This document shows, piece by piece, positions 47,544 to 60,163 of a stretch of 64,000 bases of DNA. How positions within the stretch are numbered: position 1 is the stretch's first letter; each line of letters starts with the position of its first letter. The stretch lies in NCBI RefSeq assembly GCF_012489685.1, contig NC_080046.1, positions 59,262,195 through 59,326,194 on the forward strand, written 5' to 3'. Position numbers and translations under genes: made by a program. The DNA comes from Lotus japonicus (taxonomy: Eukaryota > Streptophyta > Magnoliopsida > Fabales > Fabaceae). Below the pieces are notes generated by a model, which was not told where the DNA came from, did no database searches, and saw nothing but the letters and a program-made list of their open reading frames with translations.

Positions 47544-48590
47544 GGGCCCGTTTGGTGGTCAGGATAGGATATGATATGTGAACAGGATATCAACAGGATA
47601 TGATAAGAGCAGGATAAACTCTTATCATATCCTGTGTTTGAGGTGCACATGATAAGGACAGGATATGATAAGGAAAAATGTATCAGATTTATATTTGAAT
47701 AAAAAATACATTTAAAATTGATCATTATATTAAATTTAATTTCTTTACAATTCATGAATGAGTCTATATTTTAAAATAAATAAAATTAATTTAAATTTTA
47801 TTAATTAGCCTATTTTATTGTTTTGAAGATACCCTATATTTTAAATAAAATTATGCAGTTAACCGATTAGTTTTCACTTAGTTGTGACACGTGATAATTA
47901 ACAATAAAAGTTAACTAAATTAAGAATATTATTATTTCAAAAGTAATTTATATTTGAATTATAAATTATTATATAAGTAGATAAGTAGTTTTAAATAATA
48001 GGAGATGAAAATAAAAAATTAATCTATTACTATTAAAAAATCAATATTTGTAATCAATGTTTTTCACCTAGTTGTGACACGTGATAAACAATAAAAATTA
48101 ACTAAATTAAAAATATTATTATTTCAAAAATACTTTATATTTAAATTATTATATAAGTAGATAAATAATTTTCAAATAATAGGAGATGAAAATATTAAAT
48201 TAGTCTATTATTATTAATAAATCAATATTTGTAAGTGAGTAGTATATTTTTACTATTTATGAATAATAATTTTATTTATTTATTTATTTTAGTTAAAATA
48301 ATATTTTTATATTTATTAATTAATATTATTATAAATTATAAATTATAAATTATGTAATATTAAAATAAATTAATTTGGAGTTAGGATACTGAAAGAAAAT
48401 ATGTAACTGGTATCCTATCCTGCTCTATCCTAGCTCCTCCCTTAGGATCACTTTTACACATGATTGACAGGATATGATAGAAGACATGATAGTGTTATCA
48501 TATCCTGCTGGTGCAACAAACAACAGATAACAACAAGATATGATTATTATCCTGTCCTATCCTATCCCATCCTGGTCACCAAACGGGCCC
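47544..48590. mobile_element. Non-autonomous PIF/Harbinger-like element, 1047 bp
   Basis: The ends are GGGCCCGTTTGGTG and its inverted copy CACCAAACGGGCCC, with TAA on both sides (47541-47543 and 48591-48593). The 3-bp TWA duplication and this terminus type fit PIF/Harbinger. Subterminal CAGGATA and TATCCTG words recur on both arms. The AT-rich middle holds a direct duplication (about 47876-48055 and 48065-48235) starting TAGTTGTGACACGTGATAA. No transposase is present. Confidence 0.85.
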
Positions 48591-48593
48591 TAA

Positions 48594-49188
48594 GAAAGAA
48601 AAGAAGAAGAATCAAAAGGTAGTAATTGAATAGGAAAGGAGAAAGGGGATAGAATGAATGAGGAGGATATGTGAAGCTTTTAATCATTCCATCCCAAATT
48701 GAGAAGAGAAGTACAACTCAAATTATACTTTCCTTTTCTTTTTTGTGACAGACACATGCATGAGCCTGCTGCTTAGCTTCTTTGTGTATTGGAAAAAGAT
48801 AAAAAAAAGAAGATAAAGTTGGGGGAGGGAGGAAGACTGACTGAAAAAGATGGCTCTACCTGCAGTAGGATCCTTGGTTTATCACTATTACATGTGGGGA
48901 ATATCACTTGACCTATATGAACCAAAGACTTCAATAATAATAGCAAATTAGCAATCATAAAAGCTTAGACAGATTAAAAGACAAGGTAGTGGGAACGGTA
49001 TCGGTATCTGTGGTGGTCATGTTGAATTTATTCACAAACAAAGATCATGAACAAAAAAAATTGTTTGCATATCAATGCTTCTAGTTGGTGACTAGGATTG
49101 AAACAATGGGTCCTTTATATGAAATTGTAAATTTAACCAAACTTCATTATTACTCTACTAAAAAGTCATTTCTATTGTTTTACAAAAT
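48594..49188. other. Intergenic spacer
   Basis: Purine-rich stretch followed by AT-rich DNA. The minus-strand frame at 48773-48958 lacks any domain. No gene is seen. Confidence 0.55.
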
Positions 49189-49371
49189 GAGTTGTCTAAA
49201 TGACTCATGACAAAATTTGGGTTAAATAACTCATCATCCAATCACATTGGAGATAAGTGAGTTGGAAATAAATTAATAAATAAAATATAGAAATTTCAAC
49301 TCATTTATCTTCAATGTGATTGGATGATAAGTTATTTAACCCAAACTTTATATGAGTTATTTAGACAACTC
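49189..49371. mobile_element. MITE with about 80-bp arms
   Basis: The left arm (GAGTTGTCTAAATGACTCAT, then GGGTTAAATAACT and CCAATCACATTG) is repeated inverted on the right through AGTTATTTAACCC to TTTAGACAACTC. The centre is about 25 bp of AT-rich loop. Superfamily not determined. Confidence 0.7.
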
Positions 49372-49421
49372 CTTTACCAAAAATATCTTTTTTTTAAACA
49401 GTACAAAAATATAATTACTTA

Positions 49422-49950
49422 GGCTTAATTGCATTTTTGGTCCCCCAGCTGTTGCCTTCCTGCGAAAATCGTCCCAAACTTCAAAATTAGCAAAAAAAGT
49501 CCTCCAACTATACATGTCGTTGCACTTTTGGTCTGTCGTTTGCCTTCCGTGAGAAAACTAACGTGAGAAGCTGTTGTGGCTCTCTCACGTGTGTCTCACG
49601 TGACTTTCTTTAGAGAGCTTGATGACTGGACAAGTCACATGCTTCTCACATGACTCTAAAAGGCTCCAACGGTTATGAAATTGCAAACCCCAATTAGACC
49701 TTATTACCCATTTCAGAGTCACGTGAGAAGCATGTGACTTGTCCAGTCATCAAGCTCTCTGAAGAAAGTCACGTGAGACACGCGTGAGGGAGCCACATCA
49801 GCTTCTCATGTTAGTTTTCTCACGGAAGGCAAACGACAGACCAAAAGTGCAACGTCATGTATAGTTGGAGGACGTTTTTTTTTCTAATTTTGATTGAGGA
49901 CGATTTTCGCAGGAAGGCAATAATTGGGGGACCAAAAGTGCAACTAAGCC
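49422..49950. mobile_element. Mutator-like fold-back element, 529 bp, 9-bp TSD
   Basis: AATTACTTA flanks both sides (49413-49421 and 49951-49959). Arms of about 237 bp (49422-49659 and 49714-49950) start GGCTTAATTGCATTTTTGG and end in the near complement, with a 55-bp loop. Internal paired words include CTCACGTG and GAAGCATGTGACTTGTCCAG. There is no coding capacity. The RNA would form a long, nearly perfect hairpin. Confidence 0.92.
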
Positions 49951-49959
49951 AATTACTTA

Positions 49960-50732
49960 TTGGAAAAAAAGTGTTTGCATGCATATTCTTTTAAGATATA
50001 TAATTATTAGAATCATTTTTATTAAATATATTAATTATAATTTTATTGACATGTGTTATTATGGTTTGTATTAATAAAAATATAAAAGTAGAAGTAAATA
50101 TAATTTTTGTTTTCAAAAAAATTATAATTAAAATAATCACATTTTGAATATTTTAATTACATACATATATTAATTTTTTTTAAGATATCCTATAAATATA
50201 TATATATATATGCAATAATATTTAATTATAAATTATTTGAAATAAAAATAAGCTAATGTAGCTAGCTAGCTAGGAAAACAGATTAAAATGAATCAATATA
50301 ATAATTTAAAAAAAATACTGAATTTAGTGAGGTGCACTATATTAAATTATTGTTTTAGTTGACATAAGTTTTACTACAAATAAAGAAACTTCTTAATAAT
50401 GAAAAATATTATCAAAATTATACGAGGACATAATAAGTTGTAAAACAGGATGTGAAATTAGAATCTAAATTTTATCCAAATTTTCGTGGATTGGATCGCT
50501 GTGTATATATCCACCTATATCTTGTTATGTATTGAAGATTTGCTCATCAATGTTCAAACACAAAAAGTAAGGCATGAATATAAAATAAAAATAGCAAATA
50601 CCACTGATACTTTATGAAAATAATTTCTTTTAATTAATATACAAAAAATAATATAAATTATTTGAAACTTTATAATTTGTAATTTTTTTATAATAATTTG
50701 ATTTTTTTGAAACTTATAATAATCAATTAATA
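49960..50732. other. Intergenic, very AT-rich
   Basis: No open frame of interest and no structured repeat beyond poly-A/T and short AT runs. Confidence 0.6.
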
Positions 50733-50989
50733 TCTATCTATATATATTAGAAAATAACAACTTCTAGCATGACGTGTCGCTCCCACATGCCAAGTTAGTG
50801 ACGTGTCGCTCCCAGATTAATTCTCATAAAAGTTATTCCACGTGTCAATTTGTTAGAGGATATAATTTTCAATTGATATATGTTTTAATTTTATATATTC
50901 TAAAATAATTGATTGATATTATTTTAAAAGATAAGATTTGGTCATTTAATTTATTTTTAGATTTTACTTCCAAGAAATATTTTATTTTA

Positions 50990-51840
50990 TTTTACATTTA
51001 TTTATAGAGTATAATAATTAATTTTTATTGAATTTTCGAATTTTTAATTAATGCAGGATTTTATGAGTTTTTATTGTGATTTGCTAGATTTTGATAGTTT
51101 TTATCTATCTTTATTTAATACCATTTTTAATATTAGATTTGATTGGGATTTAGGTTGTTAATTTCTTAATTTTATTTTAATTTATCTTATCATTTATTTT
51201 AAATCCAGAAAATACTTTATTTTATTTTAGATTCACTTTTAGAGTATATTAATTAAATTTTCTTAAATTTTCAGATTTTTAATTACTTTAGGATTTTATG
51301 AGTTTTTCTTGTGATTTGCTAGACTTGGTAGTTTTTATCTATCTTTATTTAGTACCTTTTTAAATTTTAGATTTGATTAGAATTTAGGTTGTTTATTTCT
51401 TAATTTTATCTTATTATTTATTTAATTTTACTTCCAGGAAATATTTTATTTTATTTTACATTAATTTATAGAGTATAATAATTAATTTTTATTGAATTTT
51501 CAAATTTTTAATTAATGCAGGATTTTATGAGTTTTTATTGTGATTTGCTAGATTTTGATAGTTTTTATCTATCCTTATTTATTATTTATTTAATTTTAAT
51601 TTCATGAAATATTTTATTTTATTTTTGAGTTACATTTAGAGTATAAATGAATTTTTATGGTTTTTTTATTGAATTTTCATATTTTTATTTAATTCAGGAT
51701 TTTATGAGTTTTTTATTGTGATTTGCTAGATTTTGGTAATTTTTATCTATCTTTATTTAGTACCTTTTTAAAGTTTAGATTTGATTAGGATTTAGGTTGT
51801 TTATTTCTTGATTTTATCTTAATTTATCTTATTATTTATT
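50990..51840. repeat. Tandem array of about four units inside Helitron A
   Basis: The phrase GGATTTTATGAGTTTTT, followed by TTGTGATTTGCTAGA and TTTTTATCTATC, recurs at about 51055, 51291, 51520 and 51697, so unit spacing is 236, 229 and 177 bp. A reverse-complement piece of the same unit (TCTATCAAATCACAATAAAAA) lies at about 54325-54440 in Helitron B. Confidence 0.8.
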
Positions 51841-53262
51841 TAATGTTAATTCTAAGAAAATGGAGTTGATTTGGTGCTGAGGGTCCACAAAGCTACCATG
51901 GACACGCAGAGATTTGATAGCTGCTATTTCTACCCCTGCCACATGTCACGATCACGACAGAGGTATGCCGTAACATGATGTTACGTGAAGAAGAGTTTAT
52001 CATGTTGTGATTGATGGTTTGTGCTATTTCAGTTTATCCTTTGTTCGTAATTCAATCCTGAATTCTTAAATTTCACTTATTTTGTGTGTTTTGATCCAAA
52101 AGTTTACAAATTTTTGCATAGACCCTTTAACGAATCATTGTTGAAGACGTAATGTTTTTTCTATTGTTCTACTTTCGCTTTTGTATTTTTTTTAAACCAG
52201 ATTTTAGTATAGTTTGTAGAAATTCATGCGTTTGAAGCCATTCTAAACCAGATTTTGGTATAATTTATAGAAATTTACGAAACTTAGGATAGCCTGAATC
52301 TATATTCATTTCTATCATGTTTTAGCTGTGTGTATAAGCATACTATTTGCACTGTATGTGAATGATGCACAACTTACTAATTTTTTTTTTAATGATGCAC
52401 AAGTCAGTCAAATTGATGAAAGCATATGAAGAGCTCACATTTAATCTTCATGAGTATGGTTAGCTCATTCTTAAGGTTGGTTCATGTTTTCCTCAAACTC
52501 ATTAGTTTTGCATATACTCATGTTTTAGTATGCCAATTGGGTACTTATCTTACTTTACTCTATATATTTCCTTAAGTTCAATTTAAATTGATTGTTAGTA
52601 TAAGTTTATTAATGAAGTAACCACAATTATTTTGGGTGAGAGAATTATTTTGTTTTTTTTCTCACATATATAGATATTTTGTTGGGGTGCGCACATATAG
52701 GGCAATACATCATTTTTTGTTTCTCTTGACTGAAATGTTCCTTTGATTTTTTGTTTCACAAGGGCTCTACCCCAAGATTCACAAATACACTAAATACAAT
52801 TCTTTCACCACAGTCCTTTCAAATTGGTGAAAGAGGGTATTTTGTTATTCAAGACTTCATTTTGGGTTTCTGTTTCAATCTTCTTCATGAATTGATTTTG
52901 TTCTTCACCTAATTGTAAGATGTCATATGCTTTAAGGATTCCTGCTTTTATCTTCTTAATCAAAAGCAAAAGGATTGAGGAAAAGAAAATCTTCTAGGGT
53001 GCAGAATATTCACTAATTGGAAAAAAAAATAACACGTGTCATTCTCAGATTAATTATCATAAAAAAATACATTTTAAAATTTTAGATTTGATTAGGATTT
53101 ATGTTGTTTATTTCTTGATTTTATCTTAATTTATTTTTGATTTATTTTTAGAGTAAAAAAAATACATTTTTAAATTTTAGATTTGATTAGGATTTAGGTG
53201 GTTTATTTCTTGATTTAGAGTTTGAAAGCTATAGATTAAGTTAATTTGTTAATATATTCCCA

Positions 53263-53327
<65 letters not shown>

Positions 53328-53330
53328 TAA
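53263..53330. repeat. (AAT)n microsatellite, about 21 units
   Basis: An almost uninterrupted AAT run within Helitron A. It creates spurious poly-Ile and poly-Tyr frames on both strands. Confidence 0.92.
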
Positions 53331-53344
53331 CATGTGTGTGCCGA

Positions 53345-53690
53345 TATGGGCCGGTTGGGTACTATAGTACCCATACCCGCACCCATGCCCTCTATTTTTT
53401 GCGGGTAATTATCTATACTCAACCTCATACTCATTTAGCGGTTTTTTACCCTACCCATAGTGGATATTTTTTGCGGGTACCCTATGATTTTGAGACCCAT
53501 TGTCATCCATAGATTTAGATTTTGGAAAAGATGAATAGCTTCCTATAATGACATTGAATTGTCTAAAGGTGGAGAGCTTCGAGTTGCTACCCACGTGAGT
53601 ATGGAGACGGGTACATGTAATTTTTAAAAACGCGGGTATGGAGATGGTACTATAGTACCTACCCATTGTCATCCCTACTTAGTTGGAATA
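53345..53690. mobile_element. Degenerate hAT-like MITE
   Basis: The left part reads GGGTACTATAGTACCCATACCCGC and the right part CGCGGGTATGGAGATGGTAC through GTCATCCCTA, an imperfect inverted pair. The right end resembles hAT termini. I could not find a matching left terminus or octamer duplication. Confidence 0.4.
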
Positions 53691-55208
53691 AACACAATAA
53701 TGTTATACTTTATGATATATCTTACACAATCCTGATTTGTGCTACTATCACATTAATTTTTTTTTTAAGATTAATATGTTGATAATTCCTTATATCTATG
53801 ATTTGTGTTATCGTCTTCATATTTACAAAGAATGTGAAATGAGTTCCTCTTGGTCTCAATCAGGCTTAGAAGAGAAGTCTTTATGTCCACTTTACTCATC
53901 AATTCTGACTTTTCTATTTCATTCGTTGTTTAATATATTTTTAATAATCAAAATATTAATTAATGTATCAAATACAATAGACATATTTCCCGTGCAACGC
54001 GCGGGTAAAAAACACTAGTATATTAGAAAAGAAGAACTTTTATCAGACCAATTTGATGAGGTGTGACTCCCAGATTAATTCTCAAGCCAATTTGATGAGG
54101 TGTTATTCCCAGATTAATTATCTTCTCTTATGTTGACACGTGTCACACTTAATTACTAAATAAAATCTTGACATATTTTATTTCAAAATCAAATCATTCT
54201 TGACCTATTTTGATTTAAATCTGAGAAATTTTTTCATAAAATTTTAAAGATTTGCCATAATTATCTAAGATTTACCTAGATAAAGTAAAAAACAAAAAAA
54301 ATACCATAAAAATTAATTAATAAAACTATCAAAATCTATCAAATCACAATAAAAACTCATAAAATTCTGAATTAAATAAAAATCCGAAAATTCAATAAAA
54401 ATACCATAAAATTTAATTAATACTCTAAAAATAAACTTTTTCTTCACCTAAAATTTATTTTACTGTGATAAGTGCGCCTAGGCCTGAATTTTCTATTTGT
54501 TTTTTGTTGTAGTTTAAAGAGCTTGATACAAGGATTTGAGTGTGTGGGTGGTGGCGTTGGCCATGAACCACCTGGCTGAAGTACGTTTTTTTGGTATGTC
54601 TCTTTTACTTTAAAACAAGGGGCCTCTTTACCTGTGGTTTTGTAATGTGTGATTTTTCTCACGAAGAAGTATTGCATCTTTGAACAAGTTGTAAAAAGTG
54701 AGGACGGATGCAATATGTGGTTCTCCCCTCTGTATTTATCTTTTGATGACTCGCTGTGATTTGCAGAAGTTCTTTAGATATTATGAGAAAATATATTTTG
54801 TTGGATTTTTTTGTTTTTTCTGAGTGGGTTTGCTCGGTTTTTTTTCTACAAGAAAAGATAGGATGAAAACCATATGGATTTGATTCACATTTTGTTTGAG
54901 GAAAACATATTGGACACTGAATTTGATTTTAGTTTTTGTTTAGTCCAACTACTCTGGCTTTTCAAACTTGAAGAAATATTCTTAGTTTATTTGGGAGATG
55001 ATTCCAATGCTGGTTTTGTTGCAGGAACTCTATCAGCTGGTCTAGATGTCCGCTAGATGTGGTAGAAACTCGAATGCAATAGTTGTTTGTTTCTATAGAT
55101 TTGGTGGGATCTGCTTTGTTCAAGTTTGTTTTACTTCTACGGATATCTAAAATCTCCTCATATTTTCTATCTTTTAGAACTTGCCCATCTTAAGAGCAAA
55201 CCCTAAAA

Positions 55209-55674
55209 CTTTGTTTGGTAGGATAGAGAGAGATAGAGAAGAGAGAGTAGAGAAGAGAGAAGTTGAGTAGAGATAAATATGTGAGAAATAGAGAAGATTT
55301 GTTGATTGTTTGGTATGATAGAGATGAAAGAGAGATGAGAGAAAGAATGAGGTGGATACTATAAAATAAAAAACTAAAAAAATTTAATTTTTAGAAAAAG
55401 ACTATGATGTCCAGCAAAAGAAAAAAATTACAACTTTCAATGGCCTTGGAGAGAGAGAGAAAACAAGCACAAAATAGGAAACAAAAAAGTAAACATCATC
55501 AACATGCTATCTCTTCTCAAATTGGAGAGAGGAAAAAAAGGAGTGGAGCCCGCGTTAAAAAGCTCTCTCTTCACTAGAGATGTAGCTACCAAACAAGGGT
55601 GGTTTGAGCATCTCTTCTCTATCTCTCTCTCCCCTATCTCTCTCTTGCCAAACTCTCTTCAAACAAACATAGTG
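55209..55674. mobile_element. MITE with purine-rich inverted arms
   Basis: CTTTGTTTGGTAGGATAGAG on the left pairs with CTCTATCTCTCTCTCC through CAAACAAACATAG on the right. Each arm is about 70 bp of GAGAGATAG-type sequence. It lies inside Helitron B. A short direct repeat at the edges could not be confirmed. Confidence 0.6.
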
Positions 55675-56616
55675 TAAGAGTATTTATTTCTTTGAAGAAG
55701 GTCAAAGGACAAAGTGGAAGAAGCATAAGAGAAAACTTGCATTAACCAAAGGAGAAGCACACCATTCCTCAATGCTAGCGAGGAGTTGGCCATGTTGCAT
55801 TCTATCTTACATATGGCGGTAAAGAAGCATGTTGAGGTGAAAGAGAGCAAGTGGAGCTATGATTGAGATAAGACAAGAAGTGGGAAGGTTGTGGGGAAAT
55901 ATCTCTTTTATTAATATTAGTGGAAGTGAAATTTAGCATCTTGAATGATAGATTTTGGTCAATTTTAATTTGTCATTGTCTGTAGATTTGGTAAATGTAC
56001 AAACATTGACTTGACTGAGATTTGTGGAGAATTATGATTCACTGGATTCTTGAGGCATTCTTTGTAATGAAAATATGTTGAATTATAGGCGTAGGGAAAT
56101 TTGTTGATTTAGGTTGTTTAATTATTTTGGCAAAATAAAGCAGTTATTATTTGATGGATACAGGGAATATTACAATATCTGATTTGATTGGTTTCCAAAT
56201 GTTTAAGAAAATGACAAGTTTTAATAATCATTCCAGAAATAAGAAATTATTATAGAAAAATAAATGGGGGAAAGTGGAATTTGAAAGAAGGGATGATGGG
56301 AGAGGAGAGGGGGGGGGGGGAGAATGACAATTAATTGGGGAAATAGGAAAAAGATATAGGGAAATCGAAAATTTCAAATGTCATATGAGAGAAAAGAGAG
56401 AGGAACGAAATTGGGGGAGAAAAAGAGACAATTAAGGGAGAATTAATACGGAAATAGGAGATCACATATTGGGAACAAGTTAAAAAAAACATAGATAAGT
56501 TAGAATTTAAAAAATAATAACGGAAAACGAACTCGCATAATCACGTTCATGATTAATTGATGTATCAAATACAATAGACATATTTCCCGTGCAACGCGCG
56601 GGTAAAAGTACACTAG

Positions 56617-59600
56617 TTTAACTGATATAGGATCAATTTGGTGACTATTTATATCTATTTAGCTCATTTGATATTGACTTAATTACTTAATAAATTAATT
56701 TTAAATTATATATAAATTAAGAAATAATTTGATTGATTTAAATTTTAAAAATATAATTATCATTATCATTGATAATTAATATCAATATTTTTATTGATTG
56801 TATGCTTATAAAATTTTTTAAATAAATTGAAAAAATTAATGATAAATTTTCACTGAATAACTATTTAAAATATTATTAACGTGATTTTCTCATTATGTGT
56901 ATTTATTGTATGAAATTAAAATGATATATATAAGCGATGCGATTTCTTGATTAAAGATTGAGAGCTCAAATATATATGGTGGAATTTTCAAAATCATTTG
57001 ATTGTTTTGTATTATCTTTTTAATCCAAACACAATAGCAGAATGATCATGATATTCTTTTCTATATAATCACTAATTCATTACTTCATTTATAAATACGT
57101 ATAACGCGCGATGCATGATTACCATACTAAAGATTACGCCTAATTTTATTTCTTTACTTTTTCCTTAAAATAATAATATTTGTTGAGTCAAATCTTCATT
57201 TGGAGTAATGTTAATTATATATTCCTACTTTATTCTCCTGCATACTAAATATTGGAGCAAGAAATAAATGTATTTAACACTTTAAGGATATCAAATGCAT
57301 TTATTTTTCATTTAATACTTGCTCCATTTAGTATGTATGCGGATAGACATATATCAATTAACCAAAAACTAATCCTCAAAGGAGTATATGTTTAAAGAAT
57401 TGTATTGTTACCGACCGCTTTTAAATTTTTGGGTTAAATATGTTTTTAGTCTTTGTAAAATATGAGTTAATTGAATTCAGCCCCTTTGAAAAAAGTTCTT
57501 AACATTTAGTGTTCAACATTAATAAAATATGTGAAGTTAACTAGCTTATACCTTGTGGCGGTTTTTATGGACTTGTGATGGTTTAAAATCGCCACAAAAT
57601 GCATCACATGGACTAATTTAACCTATTCCATTACTATTAGGAACTAAAAGCTTTGGCGTTTTTTACGGGGACCAATTTCAAATAACCCTTATTTTAGAGG
57701 ACTACAAACATAGTGAACCCTTAACTTTTTTACACCATTCTCACTTCCCATCTTTTAAATCAAAAGGAAAAAATACAAATTTTGGATATGAGTACCATAA
57801 TAAATAAACAATTTTAGAGACATCTTATTAAGTTAGAAGAATCACGTGTTAAATGTTCTACGCGTCTAGCAGTAATGAATAATTTTTTTTGATTGTGAAT
57901 CAAATACTTCTCATATGCTAGCTAGCGGTCTATTTTGGATTTTTTTTTTCAACGGGAGAATCAAATCTTCTTATTATTTGCATGTTGGTGCAGGCAATAA
58001 GTTTTGGAAGGGGTTGGGACAGAGAGTTGCAGAAAGAGAAAAGGAATGTGGTAAAAGGGTGAGTGAGTGAAAAAAATTTTGGAAAAAGGAACGATGAATA
58101 ATAAAAAGAAAGAAGAAGGAAGCATCCTATTCCCATAATGGTGCAAAGCAGTGGTACAAGAAACAATGATGCCAATTTGACAATGAAAAACTTTATCCTT
58201 TGCCCATGCTATCATTCATCAAAATCAATACTCTTCCCCACTCTGCTCCAACCAACAACAACAACAGGGACTTCACTATCTTTCCTTTTTACTCTGTTTG
58301 CTTGCTTTCTTTCTTTCTTTCTTTCACTTTATGAGGATTTTAGGCCTGTCTCAACTTTTATGACTTTTGCTGCCCCCTTCCCTTCTTGACCCCAAAATTA
58401 TCAATAAAACCAAACAAAACCGAACCTCAGGAATCAATGCCCACTTCTAGTCCATATCATACAGCAATTACAAAGCACACACAACATCTTCCTTCACATT
58501 ACATGTCTGCACTTTGCCTTTTCTTCTATTCACACTCACCATCACCCAACCACCTATATATCCTACTTTCCAAACACTCTTATTCCCCCCATTTTCCTTC
58601 TCATATTGAACTGTGTGTCTGAATATTAATTGAGCATAACATAAACAAATTTTAATGTTATTCAATAAAAAAATCTTCATATTTTATCTCGAAATATATA
58701 ATTAAGTTTTTATGTTATTTAAGTGGAGTCAACGGGTATTCAAATATAGCAAAAATATGATTTCATCAAGTATTTACTACATACATAAAAGGTACACATA
58801 TCCCTCCTTTTGAATTTAATTAGATGTAATATTTGTGATTAATATTCATGTGGTCACAAGTAAAAGCTTTTTCTCTAATATGCTAAGTGTATTTTGTTTT
58901 GACACCAGAGTCAACGCAAAAATGATTTTACATATTTCAATATATTAACATATTTGTTGCATTTAATTTTTAGACAACACATTTTTTACTCATTTCATAA
59001 ATCAGCATTTTTTTGAAAGTTAAATCAGTATTTTTAAAAGCAAAAAAATTATGCAATAGAAAAGTTACCTCATATGTTTTTATATATATGTCATTATATA
59101 TTTTGATTTTTTCCTATTAATCTGTCCAACATTAATTATATTTTATCAATTGTACCATTAACTTAATGGTGATAAGAAATTTGAAAAGGCAAAATGAATA
59201 AGAGAAGTAAATGATATATTAAGGAGTTAAATATATATTGATAGTCCATAAAAATTCATATTATTCTCTAGTATATATATATACACGTATCAAAACTTTA
59301 AAACGACAAATTATTAATGAGTGGAAAGTAAAGTTTATAACGTTGAGTTTAATGCAAATTGAAAAAACAACGTCAATCTACATTGATGTTAACAGAAATC
59401 GAAACGCACACTAATTGCACAATATAATTAACCTAATATCAGTTGCTTTAAAAATATTTTTAATTTATTTTCAAAAAAAAATTGATTTAAAGGAAAGAAA
59501 ATTACTAAGATATTAGCTAGCAGTTAGGTATAATAAAAGAAAAACACGCATATTCGATAGGTAAATATATAAACTAAAAGTTAGGAAATAGTGTGCCTCT

Positions 59601-60163
59601 AGTTGGAACATATACATAATAACAACACATCAATACACATATTTTTTTTGAAACTATCAATACACATAAAATATACAGTTTTTTATTCCCTTAACACGCA
59701 TTATTCATTATGAGAAAAACATGCATTATTGGCATTCAAATGAATTCCTTTTTCTAATAATAATCCTTATTACCAAAAACCTATTTGAGGTAATAAACCT
59801 AATTTTGAAATGTTCATAACTAATATGAGAATACTTAATTGTGAAACAAATAAAAAATATCATATAAATAAGATGGGAAAAAAGAAACAATAATAATCTG
59901 TATAACAAAATATTTTGCTATTTCATTTTTTTCTCTTTTTGTTCTAGCTATGTCACTTTGACAAAAAAGAAAGTTAAAAAAAACCTATTTTGTCCAATTT
60001 CTGATGATGACCTAAACTGTAACTAAAATCCTCCTACACAGGGTTTCAAATTGAGGTTCGCAATGGCCGCAATTCAACAAGATTTGGAGTCCTTGATCGG
60101 GATTGAGGGCGCATTAATCCGCAATTCGGTGATGCAACGACGACCGTAATTTGAAAACAGCTC
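56617..60163. other. Intergenic, AT-rich, no gene recognised
   Basis: Frames at 57930-58215 (minus) and 58138-58680 show only low-complexity or TTTC-rich sequence. A TTTC run lies at about 58308-58326. One degenerate DNA element is listed separately. The stretch downstream of the RING gene (60040-60160) shows no domain. Confidence 0.5.
57431..57722. mobile_element. Degenerate Mutator-like element
   Basis: GGGTTAAATATGTTTTTAGTC near the left and GACTACAAACATAGTGAACCC near the right are inverted and belong to the same end type as the 30037 element. The fold-back GGCGGTTTTTA / AAATCGCCAC lies within. No clear target duplication; an old copy. Confidence 0.45.

Larger units (their letters stand above)
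50737..54018 (+). mobile_element. Helitron A, non-autonomous, 3.28 kb
   Basis: It begins TCTATATATATTAGAAAA after an A and ends with the hairpin CCCGTGCAACGCGCGGG (53989-54005), then CACTAG (54013-54018) and a T, so the insertion lies between A and T as Helitrons require. The interior has tandem repeats, an (AAT)n run and an hAT-like remnant. No replicase/helicase frame is visible. The 3' 60 bp are almost identical to those of the outer element. Confidence 0.8.
50733..56616 (+). mobile_element. Helitron B, split near its 5' end by Helitron A
   Basis: Its 3' end has the hairpin CCCGTGCAACGCGCGGG (56586-56602) followed by CACTAG (56611-56616) and a host T, the standard Helitron terminus. Its 5' end seems to be TCTA at 50733-50736, preceded by host A, continuing as TATATTAGAAAAGAAG from 54019. 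Joined, these give the usual TC-starting terminus. The intact element would be about 2.6 kb with no Rep/helicase frame, so it is non-autonomous. A MITE (55209-55674) is carried inside. Confidence 0.75.

Noticed and set aside
53246..53512. Open frames with poly-Ile and poly-Tyr runs on both strands
   Set aside because: They are produced by the (AAT)n microsatellite and contain no domain.
57930..58680. Several 60-84-codon frames on both strands
   Set aside because: Low-complexity Ser/Phe/His composition and TTTC repeats; no family recognised.
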